This document shows positions 11,999 through 23,324 of a stretch of 64,000 nucleotides of DNA, piece by piece. The notes beneath the pieces are model-generated. The model ran no database searches. It was not told the origin of the DNA and saw only the letters and a program-made list of their open reading frames with translations. Positions within the stretch are counted from its first letter, which is position 1. Every line of letters starts with the position of its first letter. Location: assembly GCA_021234155.1 (NCBI GenBank), contig JAJEKV010000002.1:19707592-19771591 (forward strand), read 5' to 3'. A program made the translations under genes and the position numbers. This stretch comes from Isoetes taiwanensis (lineage: Eukaryota > Streptophyta > Lycopodiopsida > Isoetales > Isoetaceae).

Positions 11999-12460
11999 TC
12001 AGAACCACACCTCTGAGTTCAAGTGGAGATAGTCACATATAACATCTAATTGTGATCTCATTTCCCTGACCAAGCCGTTGGATGAATTTTGTAGATTCTT
12101 TACATGTAACTCTATATTATGTGGATCCGCTCTTCCCCTGTACTCAAAACTGGCTATCATTTGCTCTTGTTCTTGACATAGCAGAGAAAGCTCATGAACT
12201 GCCACTTTCACGTCTTGAAGATGTTCTGCTGAAGCCCAATTATGGGGCATTCCAGCTAGTGGCACTGGAATTATGGATGTTCTTGGGTGTGGTTGAAAAC
12301 GTTTTTTTTCCTCCCTCAACAAAAGTGCAGAAGTTGAGGTCTTGTTTTCTTTGGCATTTTTTTTATCCTCTCTCACTAAAAGTGCGAGTTGACATCCGAT
12401 TCTCTTTAGAAGTTTTTCTCCTCCACGAATAGAAGCCTTGAAGTTGAAGTCTGGTTTCCT
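11999..12460 (-). CDS. Reverse-strand open frame in transposon intron, unknown product
   Basis: A 153-codon frame on the minus strand, open from the stop at 12461-12463 down to the TGA at 11999. I see no ATG near its upstream end, so it is probably an internal or terminal exon. Upstream on the same strand further open segments exist (12559-12744 and 12636-12863, including an ATG at 12863), so a spliced minus-strand gene of about 0.85 kb is possible. The peptide is lysine-rich at its N side (EDKKNAKENK, REEKKRF) and has a helical, possibly coiled-coil C-terminal half (HLQDVKVAVHELSLLCQEQE). No family recognised. It may be captured host DNA or an accessory gene of the transposon. Confidence 0.35.
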   Translation of the reverse strand, partial: RKPDFNFKASIRGGEKLLKRIGCQLALLVREDKKNAKENKTSTSALLLREEKKRFQPHPRTSIIPVPLAGMPHNWASAEHLQDVKVAVHELSLLCQEQEQMIASFEYRGRADPHNIELHVKNLQNSSNGLVREMRSQLDVICDYLHLNSEVWF

Positions 12461-15303
12461 TTAGCATCGAGGCAACCGGTGCCTCTAACATCTTTGTGAT
12501 GCATGCCCGCCTCTCTCCTCGCAATATGTCCTGCGGTTTTTTATTCTTCTCTAAGAGCTTATTGATAGTCCTCGAAGATTGGCAACATTAGACACTCCCT
12601 CCCGCAAAGATTCATTTGTACTAGAGCTTTGACTTCTATTTGAGAATCCAAATACACCTTGTTTGAATAATATGCTCTTGTAAACTTGGGTTTCTTTGTC
12701 TTTGCGTTGAATAGAGCCTCCCACCGGTGTTTACCTCTCTGCAAATCGTCTTTTGTATCTTGGTGTACCGGCTCTTTATCTTTGTTGAATTGTAATTGTT
12801 TTTGTGTCCTTCACCATGTGACCTCATTTTCTGATAGGGAGAGACATTAGAAGAGGCACTCATCTCTGCTGTGGAACTTAAACCAATTATTTCTGCAAGT
12901 GCTTGGATTTGGCTCGAGTGATAATCGTGAACCCTCTACATCCTAAGCTACCTCGACTTGTGCTGGCAATTCAACTAACTTGCAACAAGTTCGATGCAAG
13001 CGCTGTTGCAGACCAATGGCAGTGTATACAAGCTTTATGGCAGAAACATGTCGAGGGAGTTCTTGGCCCTTTAATTGGCCATGCTAGTGATGGTGATGGT
13101 AGGAGACGAAAATGCATGATTGAAGATTATTGTAATCCCGATTCCTCATTTCATATTCCATGGGCAGGTTGGGTTTTAAAGGGGAAATGTAGAAGTGACG
13201 GAAGTATTATCAGGTTTGCATGATCAAGATTACATTCATAACGGTAAGAAATTAGTTAATGCACTTGATAATGCTTCCAGGCGACTTTACTTGGGAAAAT
13301 GGTTGGTCACCTTAAATGATATTTGAGTGGTTTTTGAGACATTTGGGAAGGAACACGGATTAGAGCTCGGTGATGTGAAGCGGATGGATCGTCAAAATTG
13401 GGGAGCTGCACAACGACTTGCAAGTCGTAATGTTCAGAAATGTCTTAGATTTTTTAGAGAAGAGAACAGCACTAAAAGAGAAAACAACCTTGGAACAGAA
13501 ATTTATCTCAGGGTAGTTGCATTATACATAGATATTTTCTTATCCCCACACAAGGATCTGGCAGCCCGAGTGGAAGCTGCAGCGACAGTTGCCTTCTTCT
13601 TTAGGTAAGTTTTTAGTTGCTGACGTGCTCTTTTAGAAGTCATTTATAATGTATTCTTTCCTTTACAAACCAGATTGTGGAGATTGTGGTTGGTTAACCA
13701 CCCTGTCTATTCTGTGAAGGAGAATTTCGTCAGCCAACAAACTTTTATAGATGTAGAGATATCATGCCATTTCGTGGTGTTATTGGTGAAGTATTTTAGA
13801 GATTCTTTTCCCAAACTAGCGGTTCCTCTTGACTTAACGGGCAGCGACTGTTGTGAAAATTTCTTTTCTAAAGTAGGAGGTATGGTTGGGAACGAGCGTA
13901 GTTATGACGGAGCAGACCTTCTCCATAGTGCAGGGGCATTGAACAGAGTAGATGAATATCAAGCACAAGCTGATTTGCTTTTTCCCAAAGCACACGCAAA
14001 GATGGAAAATATTTGGGCCAAGTTAGAAAGTCTGTTTGCTGGTCGTGTTCCTCTTGAAGAAGCTGATCTGGCAGATTATAGGGGTGTGGCTACAGATGAA
14101 CTCATTATAGGATTACTAAAGGTAGGATTTAGGAATGCACAATCTCTTTGCAAGGATTGTGGAATGGAGCCAAAGGCAGGTGCTGAATGGTGGGAAGAAC
14201 CTTGGATGCAAGAGAAATTCTTCCAACTTGCACATGAAGTGGCTGATGCAAGTCCAACCATTGACGAGTGTGATGAGTATGAGCTGCCACCTGCCTCAAG
14301 CATCGAGGATGACGAGGTTGCAGCTGATCAATCCCAATTGAGACATGTATTTGACGAGATGGTAGACTCTGCAGAAGGATTAATTCATAAGGTGCAACAT
14401 CATGTGATAATGGATGGGAATGCTATTTGCAAGAGCACATTAGTAAGTCAACTCAATGGCAATCCATGGATGTCAAAGGACAGATTGACCAAGGTTAAAT
14501 CTAGGTTTTTGAAAAGTGAAGAGTCTATTGAGATTGATGCACGAACGAGCTTAGGTATAGGCAGTGATGCAGCTGTCTACTTTGAAATTGAAGTAGGACA
14601 AGAGAGAAATAGAAGAAGTGCAAGGCTTGAGAAGAAAAACCAGAAGACCTTGAAGTCGACCTTGAAGTCTGCTTGGTATATTGGTCGGGTGCTCAGCATG
14701 AGGAAGAAGATTAGTAGATCATGGAAAGAGACACGTGAGCCTGTTGACTTGGCGAATAGGCCATCTTATCTTGTCGAGGTGAACATGGCTTGGTATAAAG
14801 TTTGTGATCAGGTGGCTGGAGATTCCCGTCAATGGTACACATATGACTTGTTGGAGAACCAAATCATAGAGTTAGAAAGTGTGATTTCCCTTGCCAATTT
14901 AAAATTCAGTTCTTCTAATAACAAATATGCATTGGCTGAAAGTGACAAGACAAAGTTTGATGAGTTCGTGAATTCTCGTAAGTAATATCTTTGCAACAAC
15001 TCTCTTTTGATGAATAAGCTAACTGTTTGAACATTTTGCAGAGGCCAAAGGGAAGCGTCCAGCATATAATGGTTAAGATTAAGACCAAGAAAGGTAAATT
15101 TATTTTCGCGATGATATATCCTTTTTTATCAATTTTTATTTGCTTTTCATTTGCTGATCTGCATGTTTGCTGATTTGCATGTTTGCTGATTTGCTGATTT
15201 GCTGCAGGTTAATTATTACAAGTGAGAGGCTGCAGTTAAAGAGTACAGGTTATTTTGGTATAGTTAAAGTATAGTTAAAGAGACTGCAGATTTTTTTGCC
15301 ATG

Positions 15304-16300
15304 GTTTGAAAGATTCCAGGCATGCATGACAATTTGAACATGCTAACATGCATCTGTTAGTCCTGTGCCTCCTGGTACATGACTATTCATGCATAGGACG
15401 GACCAAGTCAAGCTCAAGGATCCACAGACAGGCACGGGTCAGTCGTCCAAAGCCCAGCAAAAGACCAAGCAGCAGACCACGCAGTCAAAGCCTGCGTCCG
15501 TCAACAAGAGGCGCCGCTCAGATAAGTGATGGCCTGTCACCGCCCGCGTCAGCGTCAGCGTGATTCTAGGCACTTCAAGAGGCACCGCCAACATTCCTGC
15601 AAATCAGGCCTCCTTCCAGGAGTCGGCACCGAGATCAGTCAGGGTGTCTATATTGGGCCAAAGGCCATTGTACTATATATATGAGTAGAGCTAGCACATG
15701 AGTTTTAGATGAGTTTTGAGTCTTGTCTCTCTTCAGTCTTCTCTCGATTGCGAGAGCTCATGTATGTTCATCATTGATATCAAGGAAGCTTATCATTTTC
15801 CTCTCATTGTTCTCTTTTGTTCTGTTTTCCTCTTCTTGTTCTTTTCTTGCAAATCCCGCGTGACAAAGTCCCCCGGATTCTCCTGTTAGATCCAAGGGTC
15901 CTCACAGAGGGCTGTCTTGCAGGCGTTCCCGAACCCAGACCCCAAACAGCATCCACATGAGCAGCATAATGGAATGTTGTATACTAGATTACTGAAGCTC
16001 GGTTTGGTGAGACTTTGTTCAAGAATTTAGGGGAAATTCTGTTAACATAGCAGAGTAACTACTTTTTCCCATCTGCAGCAGTAGATACAATATACTAGAT
16101 GATATATTTCGAAAGACTCCAGGCATGCATGACAAATTGAACATGCTAGCATGCATCCACAGGAGCAGCATAATGGAATGTTGTATCCTAGGTTAATGAA
16201 GCTTAGTTTGGTGAGGCTTTGTTCAAGAATTTAGGGACAATTCTGTTAACATAAACTTCTTTTTTCCATCTGCTGCAGCAGTAGATACAGAAGTGAATAT
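15304..16300. repeat. 204-bp tandem duplication, copy 1 split by a solo LTR
   Basis: Copy 1 consists of 15304-15354 plus 15954-16107, copy 2 of about 16108-16300. Both share AGGCATGCATGACAA, GAGCAGCATAATGGAATG and GTTCAAGAATTTAGGG. Removing the LTR and one GCATC rejoins copy 1 perfectly to match copy 2, so the duplication predates the LTR insertion. Confidence 0.8.
15355..15948 (+). mobile_element. Solo LTR (594 bp)
   Basis: Starts TGTTAG and ends CCAAACA (TG...CA with TGTT/AACA terminal inverse), bracketed by the 5-bp direct repeat GCATC at 15350-15354 and 15949-15953. A TATA box (TATATATAT) lies at about 15674-15682 and pyrimidine-rich sequence follows. No internal retroviral-type region is present, so it arose by LTR-LTR recombination. 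The open frame at 15348-15563 runs across the boundary and is fortuitous. Confidence 0.85.
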
Positions 16301-17189
16301 TTAAATCTTTGTGTGAGTGTTATATATTTAATGTGCAGCAAGTTCGAATACAAACGTTGGATGCTCATTTATAGTTGGATGTACTTCATAAACCATGGAA
16401 ATCGGGATGTGGCATTTATATTGTAAGCAACTATTGCTGCATCAAGATTTGTAATATGACCAATATGCTATATCCTTGTAAAAGCCCAAGCCTTAATAGT
16501 ACGGGGGATACCCTCTTCGTCATAAACACAAAAGAGCATCCACAAATGTATCCCGAAATGTATATAGTATGACACAAATTTGTTTGTCATGGAAGAACAT
16601 TTGTTTGTTTATTTGAACATTCACAAATATCTATAGTAGAACGCAGATTTATTTAAGAGGTTGAAATACATTAATAAACAAGATCTCATGCATGCAAATC
16701 CTTCCAATGCAATAAAGTGTATCCAACACAACCTTCCGCTAATATAAAAGGCAAACTGGGAGTGGCAAATTGCAAGTTAGTTGTAAATTGTAAATAGCAA
16801 TTGTGGTTGGGCTGAAATGCTATATGAACTTGATACATCTATTTAATTTACTTCATATTTGTTGCCACCATGACACCATTTTCATATCAACAAAAATTGT
16901 GAGATATGTGTGCGAATATATTTTTAAGATACAATACATTGTTCTAACAATCAAGATCATGTTGCAATGAGAAGTTTTTGCAACCCAAAAAGAGCGCTAA
17001 AGCAAGGTCTTGCATAATTTGTCTATTCTTATAATTGTCCCTCTTGTCCCCAAGTTAAACTCGGGTTAACCCTAAACTCAACTTGGTCACTCAAATAGTC
17101 AAATGTATATATAACTTGATCGAGGGCACTTGTGGGTGGGCTTGTAGCAGCTTTTAGTAAGGTGTATATGGATTTATGAAACTTATTCT

Positions 17190-17365
17190 ATAAATATGGT
17201 AAGGGGTCTGGCTGAATTTGGATAATTGATTGTACAAATATGGTAGAGGGTATGACTGAATTTATAGAATTCAAGGTACATATATGGTAGGGGGTATATT
17301 TGGAGTTTCTAAAAAATTCCGTATAAGGGGGTTTTTTCGTGGATTTTTAATCGTATAAGGGCCTT
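17190..17365 (+). repeat. Right subterminal repeats
   Basis: Successive words AAATATGGTAAGGGGT, AAATATGGTAGAGGGTA, ATATATGGTAGGGGGTA, CCGTATAAGGGGG and TCGTATAAGGGCC, spaced roughly 45-60 bp. Two of the first units are followed by (T)GACTGAATTT/GGCTGAATTT. They resemble the left-end words and are candidate transposase-binding repeats. Confidence 0.6.
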
Positions 17366-17412
17366 TTTCTTTAACCCTGTGCACGCACATGCCATATAGA
17401 CCTTACATTAGC

Positions 17413-17425
17413 TGCACCCCCCGGG
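17413..17425 (-). repeat. Right terminal inverted repeat
   Basis: TGCACCCCCCGGG, exact inverse of the left terminus, followed immediately by the second AACACCTC target copy at 17426-17433. Confidence 0.85.
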
Positions 17426-17872
17426 AACACCTCCAGCAGCTCCATAGTTGGACATATGGCATCTTACTTTTGCAGATGTGATGGACTGGCATCATTAATC
17501 CATGTTTCTTGTCCTAGAATATAGAGTACCATGTTGACATGGTCATGATTATTGTATGTTCATATTGATGCAATTCATTCTCTATATGCTAGAGCCTTTC
17601 TTATGAAATGGGGTCTATTTTGAAAGAAGGTGATCTTGCATCTCTTCAAGCTGAGCAGGACTCGCAATGGTAATCAGAGCACATCATGACATGATAACAA
17701 CCTTTAGCAGTGGTGTAGAAGAAGAAGTTGAGGACTTTACAACAGATACTTTTAAGCATATTTAAGTGTTTAAGCATATATCTTGATTCATTGAACATGG
17801 CACATATATCTTTACGTGTTCGGTATTTAGAAACAAAAAAGGAAATTGTAGAAGATACAATTAATGCAAACG

Positions 17873-18120
17873 ATGGCATTGGATAATGCACTGATTAATA
17901 TGTATGGGAAATATGAGGCGCCTCTAGCTGCTGAGAAATTTTTTTACAATAAGCAGGAGCACGACATAAAGTTCTTAGAATACCATGACAGCAGCGTATG
18001 AGCAAAGTCGTGATTCATTTGCAGCATCAAAATGGTTCCAATTCAAAATTTATTGGATTACATTCTTCAAGTTCCATGGCCTACAGTTGTCTTTACATTA
18101 GTTTCTGAATTTGCACAGGC
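17873..18120 (+). pseudogene. PPR gene fragment, copy 2
   Basis: Same segment as copy 1 at 9651: ALDNALINMYGKYEAPLAAEK, QEHDIK, then after the shared frameshift NTMTAAYEQSRDSFAASKWF. The expected Trp before NTM is TAG here but TGG in copy 1, so this copy has one extra lesion. Without the 7.47-kb transposon and its target duplication the two copies would lie about 750 bp apart, meaning the transposon landed between two tandem PPR fragments. Confidence 0.75.
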
Positions 18121-18144
18121 AGGAGCACGACATATAAGATAATG

Positions 18145-18398
18145 TTACCTTGCATGACTTCATGATCCTTAGGGATCTTGCATGGCTTCATGATCCGTTG
18201 GGCAACAAGATGATATGCTATAGTTCGAACCATTATCTTATATAATTTCGATGCACACTAACAGTGGATGGAACCATTTCGATAATGAATTGGAATATCA
18301 TATAAGATAATGGTTCGAACTATAGCATATCATCTTGTTGCCCAACGGATCATGAAGCCATGCAAGATCCCTAAGGATCATGAAGTCATGCAAGGTAA
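18145..18398. repeat. Perfect 99-bp inverted repeat with 56-bp spacer
   Basis: Left arm 18145-18243 and right arm 18300-18398 are exact reverse complements over all 99 bases by eye. The spacer is 18244-18299. The first 13 bases of the right arm (ATATAAGATAATG) also occur directly at 18132-18144, just before the left arm. A transcript would fold into a long perfect hairpin. It starts directly after the second PPR fragment. Confidence 0.9.
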
Positions 18399-18468
18399 AT
18401 GAAGCACAATATATACCTAAGTATAAAACAACATAAGATAAATGAAGCATAATATATACCTAAGTATA
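18396..18468. repeat. 43-bp tandem duplication
   Basis: TAAATGAAGCAYAATATATA followed by CCTAAGTATA occurs at 18396 and again at 18439. It abuts the right arm of the inverted repeat. Confidence 0.75.
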
Positions 18469-20519
18469 GGCTACTACTTATCGCTTATGATCACACCTTT
18501 CTTTCTTAACAGTTTAAAACAGGGCCCATTATCGACTTTGACTTCGTATATAGGATTATAAATGGATTACCAATGTTGTGGCCAAAGTCTATAGATCTTA
18601 AAAAATAATGTGAGTCACCATAAGCTTACTACCTTAGCTGCTTCATGCATTGGACCATCTATTTGCTTAGTAACACCTTGGAGGAAAATTTGCATTGGTT
18701 TACTTAGCAAATATCTTAACCTTTAGCTTTGTATAGAAGATAATACACCACCACCTGTGCTACTTTACATAATCCTTTCGATTAATATTTCCTATACTTC
18801 CTTCCTATTATCCATCTAGAAAATTCTTTCAGGTATTTTTTTAAATGATTCAAAGTGAAATGTGGCGTTGAAAAAGCATCATATGCCTGGAATATGACAG
18901 ACTCTTGCAGCAATCTTGGTCCATTATTAGGTGTGACTGTTGATGAACATGTCGCAATATTGTGAACCTGTGTCATAATGACACAACATTGTTTCCTCTA
19001 AGATGTTCCTACATTCATCCCTTCTTTTCCATTCAAGCAGCCTTGCTCCTTTGTTAGCTTTATCATTGAGTGAGCATGTCATAAGTCATAAAGTCATGAA
19101 CTTGTTACGTCGCATTTAGCACAAAACGAGTTGTCTTAGTGCATGCTTGTTACCTCACATTTAGCACAAAGAAATGTCATTGTGATAGTTTGCATGCTAT
19201 TGTACCATGGAACAACTTATATGCTCATGTTGTAAACTGGGAAAGCTGCCTTGGTTAAACAAGGTTCTGCCATGGTCCTTAAAAAAATATCTAAATAGCC
19301 CTTTTTAATTGCAATAGGATTATCTATATAGCCCTTCGGTATTGCAATGGGATTATTTTATTTGGTCCATCTTTCATATTGCATTTCTCTTTAAAGCTAT
19401 CCATTTGGAAAACCTGTTCTTAAAATTTTAATAAATGATTTCTCATCAAACTAGAAGAAACATTTACTGTATTTTGTGTATTGTTGTTCATTGAATTTAC
19501 GAAGGGATGATTTTGTTCTCTTTCTTTGGAAACTTCTTTGGTTATTCATGTAATTCTCAAAAAATAAGACCCAAAATTCAAATACATCTTATGGGATATG
19601 TACTTGATAGATGGTTTTTCAATATAGTAGATCTAACGTATGATTGGATACCCTACGTAACCCTACAGCTTATACTACATCTCAAACAATACGTTTTTAC
19701 TGGTATTAAATGTATCTCAAATAATACGTTTTTACTGGCATCAAATATATCGACATAAAAAAAACTACTGATATCTAAAATGCAAGGACATCGTCTAAAA
19801 TCTTCATTACATTGCATAACCCGGCAACAGCCACTGGCATGCCTTTTTGCTAGTTCTTTTTTTTTTCCTTTTCAGGCTTGCCTACCCCCCCTCAAACATT
19901 TACTGCAATTCTAGCCTACCCACGTGGTTGCCACATCCTTTCAAAAATGATGTTTCTTCATATGCAACATTAGATTTCATATCGCATCGTAGGCTGCCAA
20001 GGCAAGAATGTCGACACGTTGGCAAGAATGCCGGCACAGGATACATCACGTGGTCATTACCTCTTCTACAATGGATACAAGGATGTATAACAACCAAATG
20101 AAAATGGTGCCTTATTCTGCATGAGATAGACGGATTAGTATTTCTTGAAAAGGGTTTTCATTTCTGTGGCAATAATGCATGATTATTTTAAGATATAGCA
20201 TCAGACTTTTAGGTAGATCGGTCATTTTCCATAGTCCTTAAATTTCTTTTGAGTGTTTATTCTTGAGCATTTTTGCATAACAAGTTTCGAGTATGTTGAA
20301 GCATGAGGCAAACACTCTTTTCCAATTTCTAAACCTATCTCAAAGCCAAGGGTTTATTTCTTTTGGCATGCCATATGAAGGCAATAGCGAGGAATGGCTA
20401 GGATTTATGATAAAGTCTTGGTGACTGTTTCTCTCTACTTGGCATGGAAGCTGGCTACTGTTGCCTAAGGAATTGCGGCACCTTCACTGCTTAAGACCTA
20501 CAATGAAGGGCACCATTCG
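18469..20519. other. No recognisable gene
   Basis: AT-rich, short open frames only. Two small direct duplications are visible, near 19280-19360 (TAGCCCTT...ATTGCAAT-GGATTAT) and 19670-19745 (ATCTCAAA-AATACGTTTTTACTGG). No protein or RNA gene recognised. Confidence 0.5.
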
Positions 20520-21278
20520 GCAAGCTATAATCCCTCTATAATTTATTTCTATATATGATTGAGGTTTGATCGAGCAAGGCATAATCCCTCTATGGATTTG
20601 TGTCTAAATACAATTAAGGTTTTATTGCAGATCGGGGTAACCGTAAAGTTGTACTACAGCTGGATAACCCCTCTAAGGTTTGATCGCGCAAGGCATAACC
20701 CCACTATAGATTTATGTCTAGATACGTTCAAGGTTGGTCAACATGAAGTATGGCATAACCTTATGAAGTTTGATCAAGTTAGAGCATTAGCTACCTTTTA
20801 TGTGTGGCTTACTTAGTTCTAAAACATAATATGAGGCATACATATCTCCATATTCACCAAGAAGTACGAGTGATCCTTCAGATCTGAACCCCCCATTAGT
20901 TTACTTTTTCTTTTCTTTTCTCTTTTTTGAAAAATACGCAAAATTACTATATGGATTATATCGAAGAAAAACAAAGGTTTCATTATTCGCAACACTATAG
21001 TCAGTACAAGGCAGAAAGATCAGCTATAAATCTTGTTTTCTTAGCTTCTTTTGGACCCAAACCCAATACAAGTTGGTTTATGGTTTTATGTAGTATACGC
21101 CAAAGGGATAGATTTAGTAGATGTATGAAATTTGTGGGATTGTTCTTATATATGGCTAGTTGAAAGGTTGATAAAGAAAAATCCTTTTTGAGTCAGTTTT
21201 ATATGGTTGCCTACCATTCTTGTTTCTTACTTAAAAGAAAAAACAAATTCCCATAGCATGAAAAACCAAAATGGCATT

Positions 21279-21351
21279 GACCATGTGGCCTAATGGATAA
21301 GGCGCTCGCCTCTGGAGCGTGAGATTATGGGTTCGAGTTCCATCTTGGTCG
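21279..21351 (+). tRNA. tRNA-Arg-like, unit 1, anticodon CTG (degenerate)
   Basis: 73 nt. Acceptor GACCATG pairs with CTTGGTC (one T-T mismatch). D arm is GCC/GGC, A box TGGCCTAATGG, T arm ATGGG/TCCAT with TTCGA, discriminator G. The anticodon loop CTCTGGA gives CTG, where the family form is CCG, and the anticodon stem has an extra mismatch. A T4 run follows (ATTTGTTTT). Probably a pseudo-tRNA. Confidence 0.7.
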
Positions 21352-22227
21352 ATTTGTTTTATGAGTGTGGTGACACTTCATGAACTTGCGAATACCACAA
21401 CTATAATTTGTTTGCGCAAGGATAACCCTCTCAGCTTTGATTGAGCAAGCTATAATCCCTCTATTATTTCTAAATATGATTGAGGTTTGATCGAGCAAGG
21501 CATAACACCTCTATGGATTTATGTCTAAATACAATTAAGGTCTTATTGCAGATCGGCATAACTATAAAGTTGTACTACAACTAAAGTTTCAACAAGCAAG
21601 GATAACCCCTCTAAGGTTTGATCAAGCAAGGCATAACCCCTCTATGATGTTTTATGTCTAAATACGTTCAAGGTTGGTCAACATGACGCATGGCATAGCC
21701 TTATGAAGTTTGATCAAGTTGGAGCATTAGTTGATTTTTACATGTTGCTTACTTGGTTCTAAGATATAATATGAGGCATATATATCTCCATGTTAACCAA
21801 GAAGTTTGAGTGATCTGTAAGATCTGAACCCGCTATTAATTTGCTTTTCTTTTGCTTTTCCTTTCTTTGGGAAATATGCCAAATTAATGTTTCGATTATA
21901 TCGAACAAAAACAAAGGTTTCATTAGGCGCAACACTGCAATCAGCATTAGGCATATAGATCAGATATAAATCTTGTTTTCTTAGCTTCTTTTGGGCCCAA
22001 ATCCAATACAAGTTAGTTTATGGTTCTCTGTGGTATACGCCAAAGGGATAGATTTAGCAGATGTATGAAATTTGTGGGATTGTTCTTATATATGGCTAGT
22101 TGCAAGGTTGATAAAGAAAAATACTTTTTGAGTCAGGTTTAGACGGTTGCCTACCATTCTTGTTCTTACTTAAAAGAAAAAAAACAAACCATCATAGCAT
22201 TTCAAGTGGAAAACCAAATATGGCATT

Positions 22228-22300
22228 GACCATGTGGTCTAATGGACAAGGCGCTCGTCTCCGAAGTGGGAGATTATAGGTTCGAGTTCCATCTTGGTTG
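22228..22300 (+). tRNA. tRNA-Arg(CCG)-like, unit 2
   Basis: Full length, loop CTCCGAA, anticodon CCG, T arm intact. The acceptor closes with a G-T pair at 1-72, and the D-arm base change GGTCT weakens a stem pair. No T4 run directly downstream (GGTTTGCTTTATAAG). Transcription uncertain. Confidence 0.65.
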
Positions 22301-22440
22301 GTTTGCTTTATAAGTGTGCTGACACTTCATGAAATCGCAGAAAGACATAACTGTGGAGTTGTACCACATTTATAGTTTGATCGAGCAAGGATAACCATCT
22401 AAGGTTTGATTGAGCAAGCTATAACCTCGTTATAATTTAT

Positions 22441-22644
22441 TTCTAAATATGATTGAGGTTTGATCGAGCAAGGCATAACCCCTCTATGAATTTATGTCTA
22501 TATTTTATTTCTAAATATGATTGAGGTTTGATCGAGCAAGGCATAACCCCTCTATGAATTTATGTCTATAATTTATTTCTAAATATGATTGAGGTTTGAT
22601 CGAGCAAGGCATAACCCCTCTATGAATTTATGTCTAAATACAAT
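22441..22644 (+). repeat. Three 68-bp tandem copies inside unit 3
   Basis: TTCTAAATATGATTGAGG starts at 22441, 22509 and 22577, giving three near-identical copies of a monomer present once in other units. It accounts for the longer spacing between tRNA-like copies 2 and 3. Confidence 0.85.
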
Positions 22645-23324
22645 TAAGGTCTTATTGCAAATCGGCATAACTGTAAAGTTATACTACAGCTAAAGTTTCA
22701 GCAAGCAAGGATAACCCCTCTAAGATTTGATCAAGCAAGGCATAACCCCTCTATGATGTTTTATGTCTAAATACGTTCAAGGTTGGTCAACATGAAGCAT
22801 GGCATAACCTTATGAAGTTTGATCAAGTTGGAGCATTAGTTGATTTTTACATGTTTCTTACTTGGTTCTAAGATATAATATGAGGCATACATATCTCCAT
22901 GTTGACCAAGAAGTATGAGTGATCTGTAAGATTAATTTGCTTTTCTTTTTCTTTTCCTTTTTTTTGGGAAATATGCCAAATTACTATTTCGATTTTATCA
23001 AACAAAAACAAAGGTTTCATTAGGCGCAACACTGCAATCAGCATTAGGCATATAGATCAGATATAAATCTTGTTTTCTTAGCTTCTTTTGGACCCAAATC
23101 CAATACAAGTTAGTTTATGGTTTTCTGTGGTATACGCCAAAGGGATATATTTAGCAGATGTATGAAATTTGTGGGATTGTTCTTATATACGGCTAGTTGC
23201 AAGGTTGATAAAGAAAAATACCTTTTGAGTCAGGTTTAGACGGTTGCCTACCATTCTTGTTTCTTACTTAAAAGAAAAAAACAAACCATCATAGCATCTT
23301 AAGTGAAAAACCAAATATGGCATT

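Larger units (their letters stand above)
10542..15076 (+). pseudogene. Transposase-like gene, inactivated, spliced
   Basis: Frame-consistent GT-AG splicing gives exons 10542-10969, 11055-11374, 11493-11693, about 12847-13604, 13674-14977 and 15042-15076, ending PAYNG-stop. Exon 2 has a BED/C2H2-like finger (CRECN at 11230, then H at 11296 and H at 11314). The fourth exon has GPLIGHASDGDGRRRK (13071-13112), and the fifth has DLTGSDCCENFFSKVGG (13831-13881). The conserved Asp and Glu there are plausible catalytic acids of an RNase H-like DDE fold (inference). The C-terminal third contains charged stretches and an AWYIGRVLSMRKK segment. The position between terminal repeats makes it the element's own gene. 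Lesions: TAA at 10734, TGA at 13324 (Trp expected), a +1 shift in a G-run near 13180, and an uncertain frame at 12847-12910. I could not place it in hAT, MULE, PIF or CACTA. Confidence 0.7.
9961..17425 (+). mobile_element. 7.5-kb DNA transposon, superfamily not assigned
   Basis: Begins CCCGGGGGGTGCA and ends with its exact reverse complement (13 of 13 bases). The next 35 or so bases inward are also related as an imperfect inverted repeat (AATG, a GTGCGTG block and others align). The element is bracketed by the 8-bp direct repeat AACACCTC at 9953-9960 and 17426-17433. Subterminal regions carry short repeats rich in GTATA-AGGG. Inside lie a transposase-like gene (10542-15076), a PPR fragment and a reverse-strand open frame in its largest intron, and a solo LTR with an interrupted tandem duplication in the 3' part. 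8-bp duplications are known for hAT, P and KDZ groups, but the termini and protein do not clearly match one. The copy is inactive because of stops and a frameshift. Confidence 0.8.

Noticed and set aside
15348-15563. 71-codon Ser/Arg/Pro-rich open frame
   Set aside because: It crosses the boundary of a solo LTR and has no coding support.
9961-17425. Calling the large transposon a hAT element because of its 8-bp duplication and BED-like finger
   Set aside because: The termini do not begin with the usual CA-GG pattern and the C-terminal hAT dimerisation signature is not visible; the acidic motifs differ.
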